Origin: Chlamydomonas reinhardtii
Taxonomy: Eukaryota; Chlorophyta; Chlorophyceae; Chlamydomonadales; Chlamydomonadaceae
Length of the DNA: 64,000 nucleotides
Assembly (NCBI RefSeq): GCF_000002595.2
Contig: NC_057006.1
Coordinates: forward strand, 5,783,512-5,847,511
Direction: 5' to 3'
The translations under genes were made by a program, and so were the position numbers. Numbering within the stretch: position 1 is the stretch's first letter; each line of letters starts with the position of its first letter. The notes below the pieces were generated by a model, which was given only the letters and a program-made list of their open reading frames with translations, searched no databases and was not told the DNA's origin. Below, one piece after another: positions 11,703-24,355 of this stretch.

Positions 11703-12944
11703 TTTGTATGCCCTTGTAAATAAGTTAGCGTGGGAGATAGACGAGGCAAGGCTGGCCCCGAAGTTGGGTCAAACACTGGATGGAGCAATGGACCGAGGGA
11801 ACGCTCTAGCGACAAGGAGCTCTTTGACTCTGGGTTTTGTGCTGGCTTTAAGAATGCCTTAAACACTGTCCTTGATGCCCGGGTTGGCCCTTGTAAGCGA
11901 TGCATCGCTGAGAACGGCGTCCAGCGCCTGCTACCCCCCATCGCGCCGAGTGAGTGCTGCGGCCTGCAAGACAAACGCGGACATTTTTCTTCAGCAATGC
12001 TTACTCAGCTCCTACTACCTACGTTCCCGTTGTCTTTCAAGGTTCTAACAGAGCGCCAAAGGCCCGGGCGCACCGCGCACCGCAACCCGGTGCACCAGTC
12101 GCCCGGTTTCCAGCACATTTTCACATCAAATGCCATTCTGAGCCTATCTAACTACTCGTCATTTTGAGTCCTAAGCTCCTGCATCCCCCGGCAAAGCCTG
12201 GCGCAAACCCTCTGCTCCACATTTGCGGAGGCCGTTCGGTGCACTGGCACAGCGTTCGGTCTTGCCGGGCTTACCTCCATAGTTTGTGGTGCATTCCCGC
12301 TGCCTCAAACTCCTTACACGGTCCTCCAAGGCCAGGAGCACTGAGCGCCATGCCTTGATGCTTGGCTCCGGGGTGGTCTGCCGCGAGCTGTTGCCATGCG
12401 AGCACACAATTCAACATGGCTCATATAAGTAATGATTATGCCTCAGGCCCATGAACCGCAGAAAAGCACTGGAACCCAAAATGACCAAAAGTTGGTTTGC
12501 GCTGGGGCCAGTTTTCGCTTGATGAACCTCGCAGAATTCTATGTAAGTATAGTAGAAATGATGTTTGTGTTGGCTAAGCCGCCGGATGGAGCCTTAGCAT
12601 TCCATTCAGCCAGTCCTCGGCAGCATTTGGAACCTGGCGTCCCTCGCCGCTGAGCTACGGGAGCAAGGTAATGCAAGAATGACTTATACCGCTGCAAGTG
12701 CTCGGGCCTGGCGCCAAGCATGATGCGCATGGCACGCCTGGATTGCAACTCCCATCCGGCAACCGCTCTGCACCACCGCCCTTCGGGGACACGGCTGTTC
12801 CAGGAAGTGGTGCCCCCGCGCCTGAGCGACAACCCGCCTACATTCCATCAACGTGACAACGCTGGGCCGCTTATAAACCACCGCTGGCACCCAACACCCT
12901 CCCGGGCAGCCTAGCGCTCTGCGCCGCTGCCTTACTGTTTGCCT
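11703..12944. other. Intergenic region between the kinase-like gene and the DUF962 gene
   Basis: No convincing gene. It should hold the kinase-like gene's promoter and the 3' UTR of the DUF962 gene. A tRNA A-box-like stretch on the minus strand (12647-12657) is noted under rejected items. Confidence 0.5.
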
Positions 12945-13219
12945 TCAATGCATTGCCAGCGGCTCCCGGCCCGTCAGCACGCTGACAAACATCCGGAGGT
13001 CAGCCAGTAGCGACCACAGCGGATAGCTGCGCGGCAAGGTGGGGGAGTGGCACACACAGCGCAGGAATGAGGGCCAGCAGCGCAGGGCAGCCACCCATGT
13101 CGTGCACCAATGTTGCGGCAAGCCCATCCGTTGTCTGCAGTCTGCATCCCCCCCTTCCCGTCAATTCTAGCCATTCCTTGCCAGCACAGTGGCACCCTGA
13201 GCACACACACATACACACA

Positions 13220-13262
<43 letters not shown>

Positions 13263-13621
13263 CTGTACTTCTGCTACAAGTTGACCCCATCCAGAGGCAC
13301 GAAGCACTCGAGCATGACAGATGCCAGGCGCAACTAATTTCACCCAGATCTCACACGCCTTACACACCGCCCAACCCACTTGAACGTTGCGGGCCGGTTG
13401 CGCTCCACCAGTGCATGAGAGGCCCAGGCGGGGCCGTAGCCCAGCACGGGCACCAGCAGCAGCAGCCGCGGGCGCCGGCTGGCCAGCGCCGCCACTGCCG
13501 TCAGCAGCGCCATGCCCGTGCCCACCAGGTGCAGGACACGTGTTCCACGGTGGCGGTGCTGGCTCTGGTAGAAGGGATAGAACTCCACGAACGTCTTGAA
13601 GCGCGGCGCGGGGGCGGCCAT
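12945..13621 (-). CDS. DUF962 / YGL010w (Mpo1-like) small membrane protein
   Basis: Yeast Mpo1 of this family is an Fe-dependent dioxygenase in fatty-acid alpha-oxidation at the ER; whether this protein has that activity is inference. Two exons, 13621-13380 and 13026-12945; 324 nt, 107 aa. Family landmarks: FVEFYPFYQSQHRHRGTRV with conserved His, LHLVGTGMALL, a hydrophobic segment rich in Leu/Val, GYGPAWASHALVERNRPATF, and YPLWSLLADLRMF. The length matches the short bacterial-type members (about 100-110 aa) rather than the roughly 170-aa fungal ones. Two or three hydrophobic segments are visible. The intron carries a (CA)n microsatellite. The gene is head-to-head with the CARNMT1-like gene. 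Confidence 0.85.
13202..13261. repeat. (CA)n microsatellite
   Basis: About 60 bp of CA repeats with rare interruptions (ATA), inside the single intron of the DUF962 gene. Confidence 0.95.
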
Positions 13622-14119
13622 TTTAGGGGGGCCGCCACGTGCACAGGCACAGGCGAGGCGAGGCGACTGCGAGCTGCGCCTTCTTCTGAGTCAAGATGCG
13701 CTAGATCCAAGTAACGAGATGCGCCCAGGGCCAGGGTTTTGGTAAAGGAGGACCGGGTGGCGCCCGAAGAGTTTAGGTGTTGCAGTGCTTCCGAAGGCGG
13801 AATTGGGCTTCTCTGAGACTTTTAACTGGTGGTAATATGCTTGTGTACTTGATATCCATGTACTGGTTTGCGCAGCCTGCACCAATCGTTGTTGGGACCA
13901 ATCATCTGTCGCAGCAATTTGTCGCTCGGCGAAATGGCAACCAGCTCCACGCATCGCCGATAATAGCTTGCCCTGGCATAAGTTCTGTGTATTGCGATAG
14001 TATCTGTTGCTAAGCGACCAGCAGACTTGCCAGCAGACTTGCCCCGGAATTGTCGCAGTGCTCCTTGGGCAGGCGCCGCAGCTATAATTGGCTTTAACTG
14101 TAGGAGCTAGGCGGTGGCC
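13622..14119. promoter_or_regulatory. Shared intergenic region between divergent DUF962 and CARNMT1 genes
   Basis: The 498 bp between two opposed start codons must hold both promoters and 5' UTRs. No clear TATA box at a convincing distance was found on either side. Confidence 0.6.
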
Positions 14120-17066
14120 ATGGATGGGCAAAGCGACGATGAGGGCGGCTCGCCCCGCGAGCAAACCCAGGAGGAGCTGGAGGAGCAGGCGGCGCTGGCT
14201 CGGTGCGTGGAGCCCTGGAGCATTGCGCCTGGACTGTTGGCGTTGGAATGGGCGAGTGACTGCTCATGTGGCGTGCGCAAAGCCCCGGGGCTACCTGTGC
14301 GAGAGCCCCTGCCGCGCGAACCAAACGCGGAGCAGAGTGCCAACCGCCCGCACGCCGCGCTGTTTCCGATCCATCTGCGTGCAACCAACCCTCACCCCAT
14401 TCCAACTCGCCATGCATGCGCACGCTGACATGACTGCAGCATCATCCTGGCCTTCCGCGACTATCAGCAGTCAGCAGAGTGGGAGGTGGCGCGTTGGCAG
14501 TCCAACTACTCGCAGCTGCCGCCGCACCATAAGGCGCTCATACCACACCAGGCCGCCAAGCTGGCGGCGGCGCGCGCCGCCGTCAACACCAACCAATTCT
14601 TCATCAAATCATTGCTGCAGGTGTGTGAATATCTTTGCTTTTAGTTAACCTCGATTGACATCAGCGGCAAAAGAGGTGGGGAGCTAGACTCAGCCATGGT
14701 GAATGTATTGTTCCCGCCGCCTCTTCCAGTTGCCCCGATGGCATGTCCCACAAACCCCTCTTACCTGCCCCAGGCATTCGACCCGGAGTGTGCCTCTGGG
14801 CCGCTGCCGCCACACCTGATGGTGCCGCCGGCGTTGCGGAGTCCGGACGACGGTCCGGACGGGATTACGGGTCGCGTCAGCGCAAATGATGTGGACAAAG
14901 TGAGGGCGCGGAGCCGGGCCGTGGGGGCAGGGCTAGGGCAGCCGGACGGGCGAGCAGCCGGAAATGCCTGCAACGCAACAACGTGCCGCCAGCTTCGATG
15001 TTGTGCACGGTGTGCGGGGTCATTGGTCGTGCAGGTGCGGTACGTGCTGAAGAACGTGGTCCGCGACTGGTCGGATGAGGGGGCGGCGGAGCGGCTGCTG
15101 TCGTACGGGCGCATCCTGGCCGAGCTCAAGGAGGGCTTCAAGGACTGGTGAGGGGAATTGTGTGTATGTGTGTGTGCGTGTGTGTATGGACGCGGGCCGT
15201 GGAGGGCCCGGGCCGCTATGCTGCCCTGGTGAGCGGGGAAGGGTGAAAGGTAGTCGGCTTCTAACTTGTTTGGCACACACCCCTGCTGCTGTCTGATGCC
15301 CCTGCTGCTGTCTGGTGGCGCGGTCCGTGTGTTGTGCTGTCAGGTCCAACCCGCACCGGCCGCCGCGCGTGCTGGTCCCTGGCGCGGGCCTGGCTCGCCT
15401 GTGCCTGGAGGTGGCGGCTCTGGGCTACGAGGCGCAGGGCAACGAGTACTCCTACTTCATGCTGCTGGCGTGAGTCCACTGCAAATAAACTTGTGCGGCA
15501 CGCATCCCGCAAAGATGTTTTCTGGGACTCTTGCTCGCCCGTATTAAATTCAAGAGCTCATCTCAGCTGCCCGCCAGCGTCCCTCCCACCCTCCGGCCCA
15601 GCCTCAACAAGCTCAAGCGCCTCCTCTCCTGCCCTCCACCTGCTCCCAACCCCGCCACCCAACCCCGCCGCCCAACCCCCGCAGCTCCTCCTTCATGCTG
15701 AACCACATGTGCGAGCGGCACCAGTACACGGTGCACCCCTGGCTGCACACCAACTGCAACCACCTGTCGGACGCCGACCAGCTGCGCGCCGTGGCGGTGC
15801 CGGACGTGCTGCCCAGCCAGCTGGTGCAGGGGCCGGGGCTGATGTCCATGTGCGCAGGCGACTTCGTGGTGAGGGCGTCCCCTGGTCGCCTCGGCCTGTG
15901 CTCCGCTAGTTTGGCTTGGTTTGGTTTGGGCTGGGCGGGTACTTACAGCCCCCCCCTCCTGCTGAAGAGAACGGGCTAGGCAAGGGCTGGGCACGGGTCC
16001 GCACGTTTAAGATGCGGTGCAGCAGCAGCTCATGGATGTCAAACGGCGCCAACCACAGCCGCCGCGCGTTGCTCGCCGCTTCTCCCTCAACTCCTATGCA
16101 CCAAGGCGCGTCCCCCGCACCGCCTGTGCACACAAACTGCTAAGCATGCACACCGGCCGCCACCGCCCCTGCCCCGCCTCCTCCGCCTCCGCAGGAGGTG
16201 TACTCGTCGCCCGACATGCGCGGGCTGTTCGACTGCGTGGTCACCTGCTTCTTCCTCGACACGGCGCACAACGTGCTGCGCTACCTGGAGGTCATCAGCG
16301 CCTGCCTGACGCCCGGAGGCCGCTGGATCAACCTGGGGCCGCTGCTCTACCACTGGGCGGACAGCCACACCTACCTGTCGGTAAGTGAGGCGGGGAGGTG
16401 TTTGTGTCCCATGGGCCGTGGCAGCTGGGCTGGAGACCCAGGGGGGCGCCGCGGCGCGGGCTCCTTTGACGTTGAGTGGACGGCGGTTGACAAGCAGCCG
16501 GCGAAGGAGGAAGGCAAGGAGTTGGGGGGAGGGTGGGAGGGTACTGAGCACATGTTCACGCCCCTGCCGCATGTCCTTATAAGGCGACTTGACGAGCCTG
16601 CCTCTCCCCCCAATCCCTCATCATACGCCTGCAGACCATGGAGCAGAGCATTGAGTTGTCGCTGGACGACATCAAGGCCGCGGCGGCCGCCATGGGCTTC
16701 AGGCTGGTGCGGGAGGAGACCGTGGACGCGCCGTACATGGGTGAGCGGGGCCCCCGAGGGAGAGCACTGGGGTAAGCCTTGCAGGGATGCGCGGGACTTT
16801 CGGGGTTGCGCTGAGGGTTGCGGCGATGATAGTTTCATCCATGGACCCTCGTGGATGCGGGATGTGCATGTGGGAACCCCCAACCTCTGTTACGTCCAAA
16901 TCTTGCCCTCCGCGCAGCCAACTACAAGTCCATGTTTAAGACGGTGTACCAGGCGGCGTTCTGGACCATGGTCAAGGAGCGGGAGTGGGACCCGGCGGCG
17001 ACGGTTGCGGCAGCGGCGCCGGCAAAACAGCAGCAAGCGCCTCCACCACCACCGCCGCCGCGCTGA
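14120..17066 (+). CDS. CARNMT1: Carnosine N-methyltransferase-like protein (N2227/UPF0586 family)
   Basis: SAM-dependent methyltransferase. Animal CARNMT1 methylates the imidazole of carnosine and of histidine in some proteins; the algal substrate is unknown. Nine exons: 14120-14202, 14440-14620, 14774-14899, 15035-15147, 15344-15469, 15685-15868, 16195-16380, 16635-16740, 16918-17066; 1254 nt, 417 aa, the family's normal size. Landmarks: [16 protein letters not shown] near the N-terminus; [18 protein letters not shown] motif [13 protein letters not shown] (Gly at 181 and 183); [49 protein letters not shown]; and a C-terminal [14 protein letters not shown]. The tail is a Pro/Gln low-complexity run. 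A TGTAA lies only 25 nt after the stop (17091-17095). Confidence 0.93.
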
Positions 17067-17798
17067 AGCTCGCGCCTCGCGGCGCGGGGCTGTAAACAGG
17101 GCGTGTGTTATGGGTGTGAGAGTTGTGTTGGGTTACAGCTGGGGGTGAAGAGGTATGGACTGTGGAGCGTGTGAGAGAGAGGGACAGGCGGAGTGCATCA
17201 GGAGCAGGCCAGCCGCCAGCGGGGGCTCGCGAAGGATGGCATCGTGTCAGGATGTTGGTGTTGGCGCGTTGCTAGCGTTGGAGCAGACCTGGGCTCACGC
17301 CTCACGGCAGCGTATGCTGCTGGGCAATGGAAGCACGCTGTGGCGCAGGCGGCATAACGCCCTCAGCCCGATGAACAATGGGTTCAATACGGTACCGGCG
17401 CTAGGCACCCGCAGCGCAAAGCATGGACGTGATCAGGATTTTCTTTTAAGAAACGTGTTCCTTGGTAAAGTTGTCATGCCTGCGCACACGAAGCCTGCAA
17501 GCCACACACATCCTGCAGCACCAGTCACTGCTATCCATGCCCCGCATCTTGTCGCGAGCACTCGTTCAAGCCACAATGACATGCACACGGCACAGGTTCA
17601 TCTCATCAGTCCCCTCGCAAGCCACCTGCCACCTGTGTAGCAGGAACGCCGTAAAAGGACTTTGATGACGAGTCAGGGCTTTCTGAAGAGTGTTGTGAGA
17701 CTTGAGCGCCGTCGGGCCTCCTGCGGCCCACAACCTGCCGTTTGCCACCTGCCACCTGCGCCGCCGCCGCATGCGACTGGCTGAACGCACACTGCACG
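17067..17798. other. Intergenic region between convergent CARNMT1 and RAD54B genes
   Basis: Holds the two 3' UTRs. TGTAA at 17091-17095 (+) may serve CARNMT1. An open frame of 161 codons at 17155-17640 shows no family resemblance and lies in expected UTR sequence. Confidence 0.55.
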
Positions 17799-20586
17799 CT
17801 ACCAGTCCTCCAGGTTCAGCTCATCCGGGTTATCATGCGCGGCGGGTAGCCCGCTGTCAGCGCCGGCGGCGGCAGCCACCACCACCTCCTCCTCCTGCTG
17901 CCCGGCCTGTCCCGCACCCTGGCTCTGCAGCAGCCTCCGCCGCTGTGAGGGCGGCGCCGGCGCCGGCGCCTCCTCCACTGCCTCCTCCTCCACGTCCACC
18001 TCTTCTTCAGACTCCTGTGCGCCCTTCCCATCCTCGAAATCGCCGTCCATGCTGTCCTCGCTCTCCACGACCGCCTGCGCCTGCGCTCTCGCGCGCCGCG
18101 CGGCACGCGCCGGCTTGCCCACGCCTGCGCCCTCCCGCTGCAGGGACTCTTCCGCCCCCATCGGCTGTGCGCCACTGCCGGAGCCGGCAGCGGCGCCGCC
18201 GGCGGCCCCCTCGCAGCCTGGCGCCGCCGCCACAGCCTCCTCCGGTTCCAGGCTGTGCGCCGCCATCTGGTTGATGCAGGTGACCAGACCTGTGGCCACC
18301 GCCACGGCCAGCGGGCTGTCGGCCGGCGCAGCAAACTGCGTGCACACGAGGTGAGCGGCGGAGGACAGGGAGTTAGGTCGGTTACCCATGTACGCCCGAT
18401 GGCGCAACAGGCGACGTGGGTTTGGGGCCAGGACGAACACATCGCATCCCGTGTGATGGTATCGCACAAGCGCCGCAGCGGCAGCCCACCTCCTCCGGCT
18501 CCAGCCAGCGCAGCCCCGCCACGCGGCCCGGCGGCAGGAGGTCGCGCGTGTCGGAGGCGGTGGCGGTGTTGAGCGAGAACAGCGCGCGCAGCTCCTCGCG
18601 CGTGAACTTGCCGCCGCCGCTCTTGCCGCCGCCGCCGGCGCCGCCGCCCACCATGGTGGCACTGGCCAGATCGGCTTTCATGAGCTGGCGCTGGTACACC
18701 TGGCAAAGGAAAGGCATGGCAGGCAGGGCGGGCAGGCAGGGGCGGATAAGGGCGGAAGAAGGCGCGTATAGGTGGGAAAGGGGCAAACAAGGGTGGGCAG
18801 AGGGGATGGGAGGTCGCGGACAGGCGCACTGCATCTGCCCCTGCCGTAGGATATGTGGACGGCGGCTCTCCACTCCGCCCCGTTCCACTCCGCTCCGCTC
18901 ACCTTCTCCTCGATGGTGCCGGTGGTGAGCATGCGGTACACGTGGCACGGCTTGGTCTGGCCGTCCCTGCAGCAGGCGGCAACGTGAGGCTGTGTGAGCT
19001 GCATGTTGCAGGCCTGGCCCTGGATGCAGGCAGGGGAGGTGCCGGCACGACCCAGCCCGCTGTGTTGCACACTTGCATGCATGAGCACCCAGCCTCTCAC
19101 GAATGGCTGCGTCAGCAGTACTCACCGCCAGATGCGCGCCATGGCCTGCTGGTCCATCGCCGGGTTCCAATCACTGCGTGTACATCCACAGCGCGGGGAG
19201 TAGATAAATTAAAACTCGCACAACGCCCGCTGCACGGTCGTCTCCCTACCCATGTAGCTGTCCCTCCCTCCCTCCCTGCCCGCCCGCTCCCTCCCTCCCT
19301 CCCACCTGTCGTACAGCACCAGGTGGTTGGCGCCCACCAGGTTGAGCCCGGCGCCGCCCGCGCGCGTGGACAGCAGGAACACCTGGCCCATGCTGGGGGG
19401 TGGGGGGTGCGGGGGAAGCGGGGGCATGTATATGTGTGTATGTTAATATCTACCCGCGAGTTGTATCTTTGATGGAGGGGTACATGGGCGTGCGCGGGTC
19501 TCACGCTTCGGCTTAGGTAATCATCGACCCGGACCGACTGGGCTAACTCCCAGTGGCTGCACCCCATGCAGCCACGCCCCTCTCAGCCGCAACCCAGCAG
19601 CACGCCCACCCCTCTCACTCACTTGAGCTTGTTGAAGTTGTCCACGATGATCTGGCGGCCGTCCACACTGGTGGCGCCGTCGATGCGCACCGTGCTCAGC
19701 CTGCGCGGCGTTGCAAGGCAGCATAGCCATGGAGCTCCCCGGTAAGCACCGGCAGCGCTTTGCGGCTCTGGCATCAGCGGGGGTTTTGTTACCATATCCT
19801 TTACAGCCGTTTTGCAAATCACAAACCACTCATCCGGCAACTCCACTCTGCTTCGTGCGTCGCTTACCCCAGCGGCCTGCACACCAACCGGCCCACCAGG
19901 TCCAGCGCCGCCGTGCTGGTGGACACAACCACACAGCGCTCGCCCACCGCGCCAATGCCGCGCAGCAGCTCGCTCAGCACCTGCATCTTGCCTGCGGCCA
20001 CAACAGCCGGGCGACAGGTCAGAGGCCAAACCCGCCAGCGCAGGTGGGTGGACACACGTTACTTGGGCTGCCCCTCCCCACGCCCAATCCTGGGTTCTGG
20101 CGCCGCCCTGGACCGGGCATGCTTGCCATTCGGCGCTTGCCATGTGGTTGCTCATTGGCATGTGGGTGAACGGCGGCGTGTGGGTGCACATACCTGCGGA
20201 CTGTGCGGTCCCTGTGGCGGCGAAGTCAGCGCTGAAGTCGGGCAGGCAGCTGCTGACGTTGACACGGCCCTGCGTGAAAGGTGGAGGACCAGAGAATGCA
20301 TGATCGCACTGTACCGCGCACGAAAGGACAAGGAGAGGAAAGACACCTTGCAGACCTTGGAGCACCAGACGGGCATTAAGGTGCGGCTGGTGCGCCTGCC
20401 CATACCTCGCCGTCTGCTGCGTCACCGCCGCCGAGCAGCAGGTCGGGGTGGTTGGCCACCTGCGGCATGCCAGGCAAGAGTGTGTGCGCGTGTGTGTATG
20501 TGTGCGTGTGTGTGTGTGTGTGTGTGTTAACTAGCACAAGGAGAACATAGCGCAAAGACAGTGTATGCGATGCAGCAAAGCGTGCG

Positions 20587-20619
<33 letters not shown>

Positions 20620-23600
20620 ATGCTTTGGACTGCCGGACCTGGCGTGCGCCTGCGCGCTGTATGGTGGAATAAACTGTTCACACACTGAGTTCTTGCCTTG
20701 CGCAGTGCGGTGATGACCGCCAGCGTGTTGTCCTCACCGCCACCGCCGCCGCCGCCCAGCAGCGACGCTACCGCCTTGGAGCGCAGCACCGCCGTATACA
20801 GGGACACCTGCGGGGCAGCGGTGAATAGGGAGTTATGTCCAGATAGAATCAGGGGAAGGTAGGGGTGAAGTGGGGCGAGTATGCTAAATGGGTGAATGTG
20901 GTTGATATGTGAGGCCAAGGCGAGTGGTGATCCCCTGCTGCCGGTGCACACGCATGCACCTGCTGCTCGGTGGGCCTGCAGAACAGCGTGAGCGAGGCCA
21001 GCGGCGGCAGGTGCTTGGCCAGCAGCGCCTGCGTGCGGCGCAGGATGAAGGCCGACACCTTGGCCTTCAGCTCGCTGCGGGCGGAACGGGAGGGGGCGGG
21101 CAGCGCGCACACATGTAAGCGCAAAGCGGAGGCCCTTGGACAGGCAAGAGCGGGAGGTAACGTAGCACGTGGATTAGCACAAGATTACCAAATGGGATGC
21201 AAAGGGAAGGGGGTTGAGAACTGCGCGGCGCACCCACCTGGACCTCGCCGCGCCCAGCTCCTTGTCCTCGGCGGTGGCGGTGCCCTCCTGGCTGCGGGTG
21301 ATGGGGATGCCGTACACCCGGTTGAACAACGCCGCGCTGCCCAGCGCCTCGGGCGCCACAAACGACAGCAGGGCTGCGCGCACGGGGTGGAGGCACGGGG
21401 CCCAGGCGTTTTGTGGGCTGTCAAGGTGTTGGAGCCACGGATAGCACAAGCACGAGTCATTTGTACGTGTGTTCCCTTGGCCACCCCCTCTTCTCCCGCG
21501 CACCGTAGAACTCCTGCAGGTCGTTCTGCACGGGCGTGCCAGTCAGCAGCACCCGGCGCTGGCAGCCCAGGCTCAGCAGCGCGTCGATGGTCTTGTTGCC
21601 GCCCACGGACTTGAGCCTGCCGGGCGGCGAGAGGGGGGTTTGCAGGACCAGCCAGGAAGCCACACATGCGTCTGCTCACATACACACACGCACACGGGCG
21701 CCTGCTGTCCAAATTGCGGTCTGGCCGTGCGCTAGGTGCACAGTGGGGGCCGTCTGCCCCATGCCACACAGCAGGTGCCCGCGACACGCGGTGCGCACCT
21801 GTGCCCCTCGTCACACACCAGCAGGTCGAACACGCCCGCCAGGTCCTTGGCGTGCTTGCGCAGCGTCTCGTAGCTTCCGAGGCCAGGACATGAGGGAGCC
21901 AGGCGGAATTGAGTGAGCAAGCGAGCGAGGGGAAAACACGTGAGTTGAGGAAGACGGGTTGCCGGAATGGTTTGAGGATAGCACCGCACACCCCGCCTGC
22001 CCCAGCCACACCCCAGCCACACCCTGCTGCGCGCACCTAGTGATCATCATCTTCTGGTGCACGCCGTGCCGGAACTCCAGGATTTGCTGCTTGGCGGTCG
22101 GGGACTGCTGTAGGCACAGCGCCTGCCAGGGGACGGACCAAGAGAGGCACTGAGGACGCACGCGCGTTGGGACCCCACTCTGCAGACCATCGGCGGCTGC
22201 CGCCTCAACCCGATATTCCTGCAGGTACCCGATGACAATTTAGTACTGCACCGCAGCCCCTGCGGCGCACCTGCAGGCGCTCCGAGCCCAGCCACTTCTT
22301 GACCTCGCGGCCCCAGTTGTCCACCAACGTCGCCGGCGTCACCACCAGCACCTTGCCCGCCACCGGCCGGCCCTGGGCAGGAGAGGAAGGGGCACGGCCG
22401 TAGGGGTCAGCTGTACCGTATGCCAACTTGTTGCGAAGGAGGTGCTGCGGAAGGGACAGGCGGCACGAACACACACGCACCTCGGGTCCCTGCCGCAGCA
22501 GCGTCCACGCTAGCGTGATGACCTGCAGCGTCTTGCCTACAGGGGTGTGGCAGGAGAGGAGGGCAGGCCAGCCGTCATGCATGTTCCACCAACCCATAAC
22601 GCTAACCTCTGGTCAGGTCCCATCCCACGCCCGCACGCACCCAGCCCCATCTCGTCGGCCAGGATGCATCCGGTCTTGTCGGCTGTGCGCAGCCCCATCA
22701 CCGCCTCGTACATGAAGCGCACGCCCTCCGCCTGGTGCGGCCGCAGCAGCCGGCCCAGGTAGCTGCTCGGGAGCGGGGCGGGCGGGCAGGCGGGCGAGGT
22801 GGTTGGGTGAGGCGGAGGTGACGCAGGCAGAAGCAGGCAGCAGGGCAGGCGGCCCAGGCTACTGGTTCGTCACCGCAGTCTCCGAAGGATATGCCCCCAA
22901 TTTCCATAAACTATTGCAGAACAGGCAGTGTGTGACGCCACTCACGGGTCAACCGTGACAGGTGTAACGGGGCGCCCGTCGCGCAGCTTGCCGCTGCCGC
23001 CCTTCCACTGCACAGTGTTCAGCACCACGGCGCCGGGCGCATGTGGGTCGTGCAGGCCGGTGGGCAGCACGCCCGCTGCCGCCGCCGCACGGCCCGACCC
23101 AGATGGGCCGCCGGCTCCTGCAGGCCGCCCGGCGACAGTACCGCCTCCCACCGGCACGTGCGGCTTGAAGCTGCTTAGGGCGGGCTTGCGCGGGGCAGGA
23201 GCTGCTGCTGCCGCCGCCGCGCTGGTGGAACAGGTGTTGCTGACGAAGCATGCGCCGCTCCTGCGACCGGCAACGCATGCAGCAGCGCACACAGCGTCCA
23301 GACTCCAGAGAACGACCCACATTGCCAGCAGTTTCTTTCCGCGAGCGCTGCTTTGCATGCGTACCATATTTGGGTTTCCCTCCACCACCCGCACCATCGG
23401 CGCCAGCCCGCTTCTCTCCCTCTCACCTGAAGTCCTCCACGGACAATTGCTTGTCCATCTCAGCGTGCCAGTTGCCCAGCTCAAAGGTCAGGTCTGACGC
23501 CGAGGCCTTTCCAAAGGCCTTGTAGCGGCCTTTGGTGATCACCTTGCTGTCCTGTGGCCATGCGCGTAACGGTAGCGCGTGTTATAACGGCTATGTGTGT

Positions 23601-24355
23601 CCTGCTTGCTTGGCAGGAACGCCCCAAATCGCAAGCCCACCTGGTCATACAGGACGGCGGTGCCATCCTCGAATGTCACCATCACGCCGTCCGCGAACTG
23701 CTTGCTGGCCTTCTTCTGCGGTGCGCATTTCAGCAGCCAACACACAGCGTTTTGACTACTTGTTAACTGGGTTGTGGCCCTCAGGAGCGCAGCAAGCAAG
23801 TGTCCGGCATTGCCCCGCCCTGTACCTGGGCTTGCCCACCTTTGCAAGGAGCGCGGTCTTCGTGAAGAGCACTCCGAATACCTCCTCCATTGCCGGGCCC
23901 GAGCTTCCGCTGCCCGCCGCACCACCGCCAGCACTGCCACCAGGCCCCGCGCTCGCGTTTGCGCCGCGCACGCATGCCGATGCAGCGGCAACTGATGCCG
24001 GTGCCGTGCGCGGCAACTTTGTCGGCACCATGGCCGGCCGCTGGAACCCCGGGGGACGTTTAATCGCAGGTGCAGTTGGCTCAAACCCATACGCGCCGGT
24101 ATTGGTGTTCGCGGGCGCTTGTGCGAGGGGTGCGCGATATCCAGGCTCGGCACGGCTGGCTGGCGCAGCTGCCTTTCCGGCGCACGGCGGTGCGAGGCTA
24201 GCTGCCGGCACATTCTCCAAGTCCTCCTCGTCGTGGCGCGCAGCGCTTTGCGTGGTCGCTGGGGCAGCCGAGGCCCCTTGCGACGAACCCGCACTGATGG
24301 CTGGGTCGCCGATGCGCCGAGGAGCCGTGAAGCCCCCGCGCCCGCGCTTGAGCAT
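17799..24355 (-). CDS. RAD54B: RAD54B-type SNF2 recombination ATPase
   Basis: Nuclear dsDNA translocase that works with Rad51/Dmc1 in homologous recombination. Twenty-two exons, from 24355-23840 and 23715-23641 at the start to 18699-18490 and 18335-17799 at the end; 3225 nt, 1074 aa, against 910 in human. The N-terminal block split over exons 1-3 ([35 protein letters not shown]) is specific to RAD54B rather than RAD54. SNF2 motifs: [18 protein letters not shown]; Walker A ADEMGLGKT near 380-387; [15 protein letters not shown] near 485-495; [57 protein letters not shown]; and [20 protein letters not shown]. The C-terminus is acidic and Ala-rich. The intron after ITALRK uses a GC donor (20695-20696). 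The family Cys in LCNHP is Ala here. Confidence 0.95.
20485..20622. repeat. (GT)n tracts enclosing a short dispersed repeat, copy 1
   Basis: A GT-rich tract (about 20485-20527), then a body at 20525-20582 (TTAACTAGCACAAGG ... GCGCAAAGACAGTG ... GATGCAGCAAAGCG), then a second GT tract to about 20620. It lies in the intron of RAD54B that uses the GC donor. The same body recurs at 31967-32024 and in degraded form elsewhere. Confidence 0.75.

Noticed and set aside
11569-12167. Overlapping plus-strand open frames of 65-145 codons
   Set aside because: Mixed composition without family resemblance. They lie upstream of the minus-strand kinase-like gene and show no matching splice partners.
12623-12657. 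tRNA-promoter-like A box (TAGCTCAGCGG) and B-box-like GGTTCCAAATGC on the minus strand
   Set aside because: The two boxes are only about 13 bp apart and no cloverleaf or acceptor stem forms, so it is not a tRNA. A decayed SINE head is possible but unsupported.
17155-17640. 161-codon plus-strand open frame between CARNMT1 and RAD54B
   Set aside because: No recognisable domain, and located where both 3' UTRs are expected.
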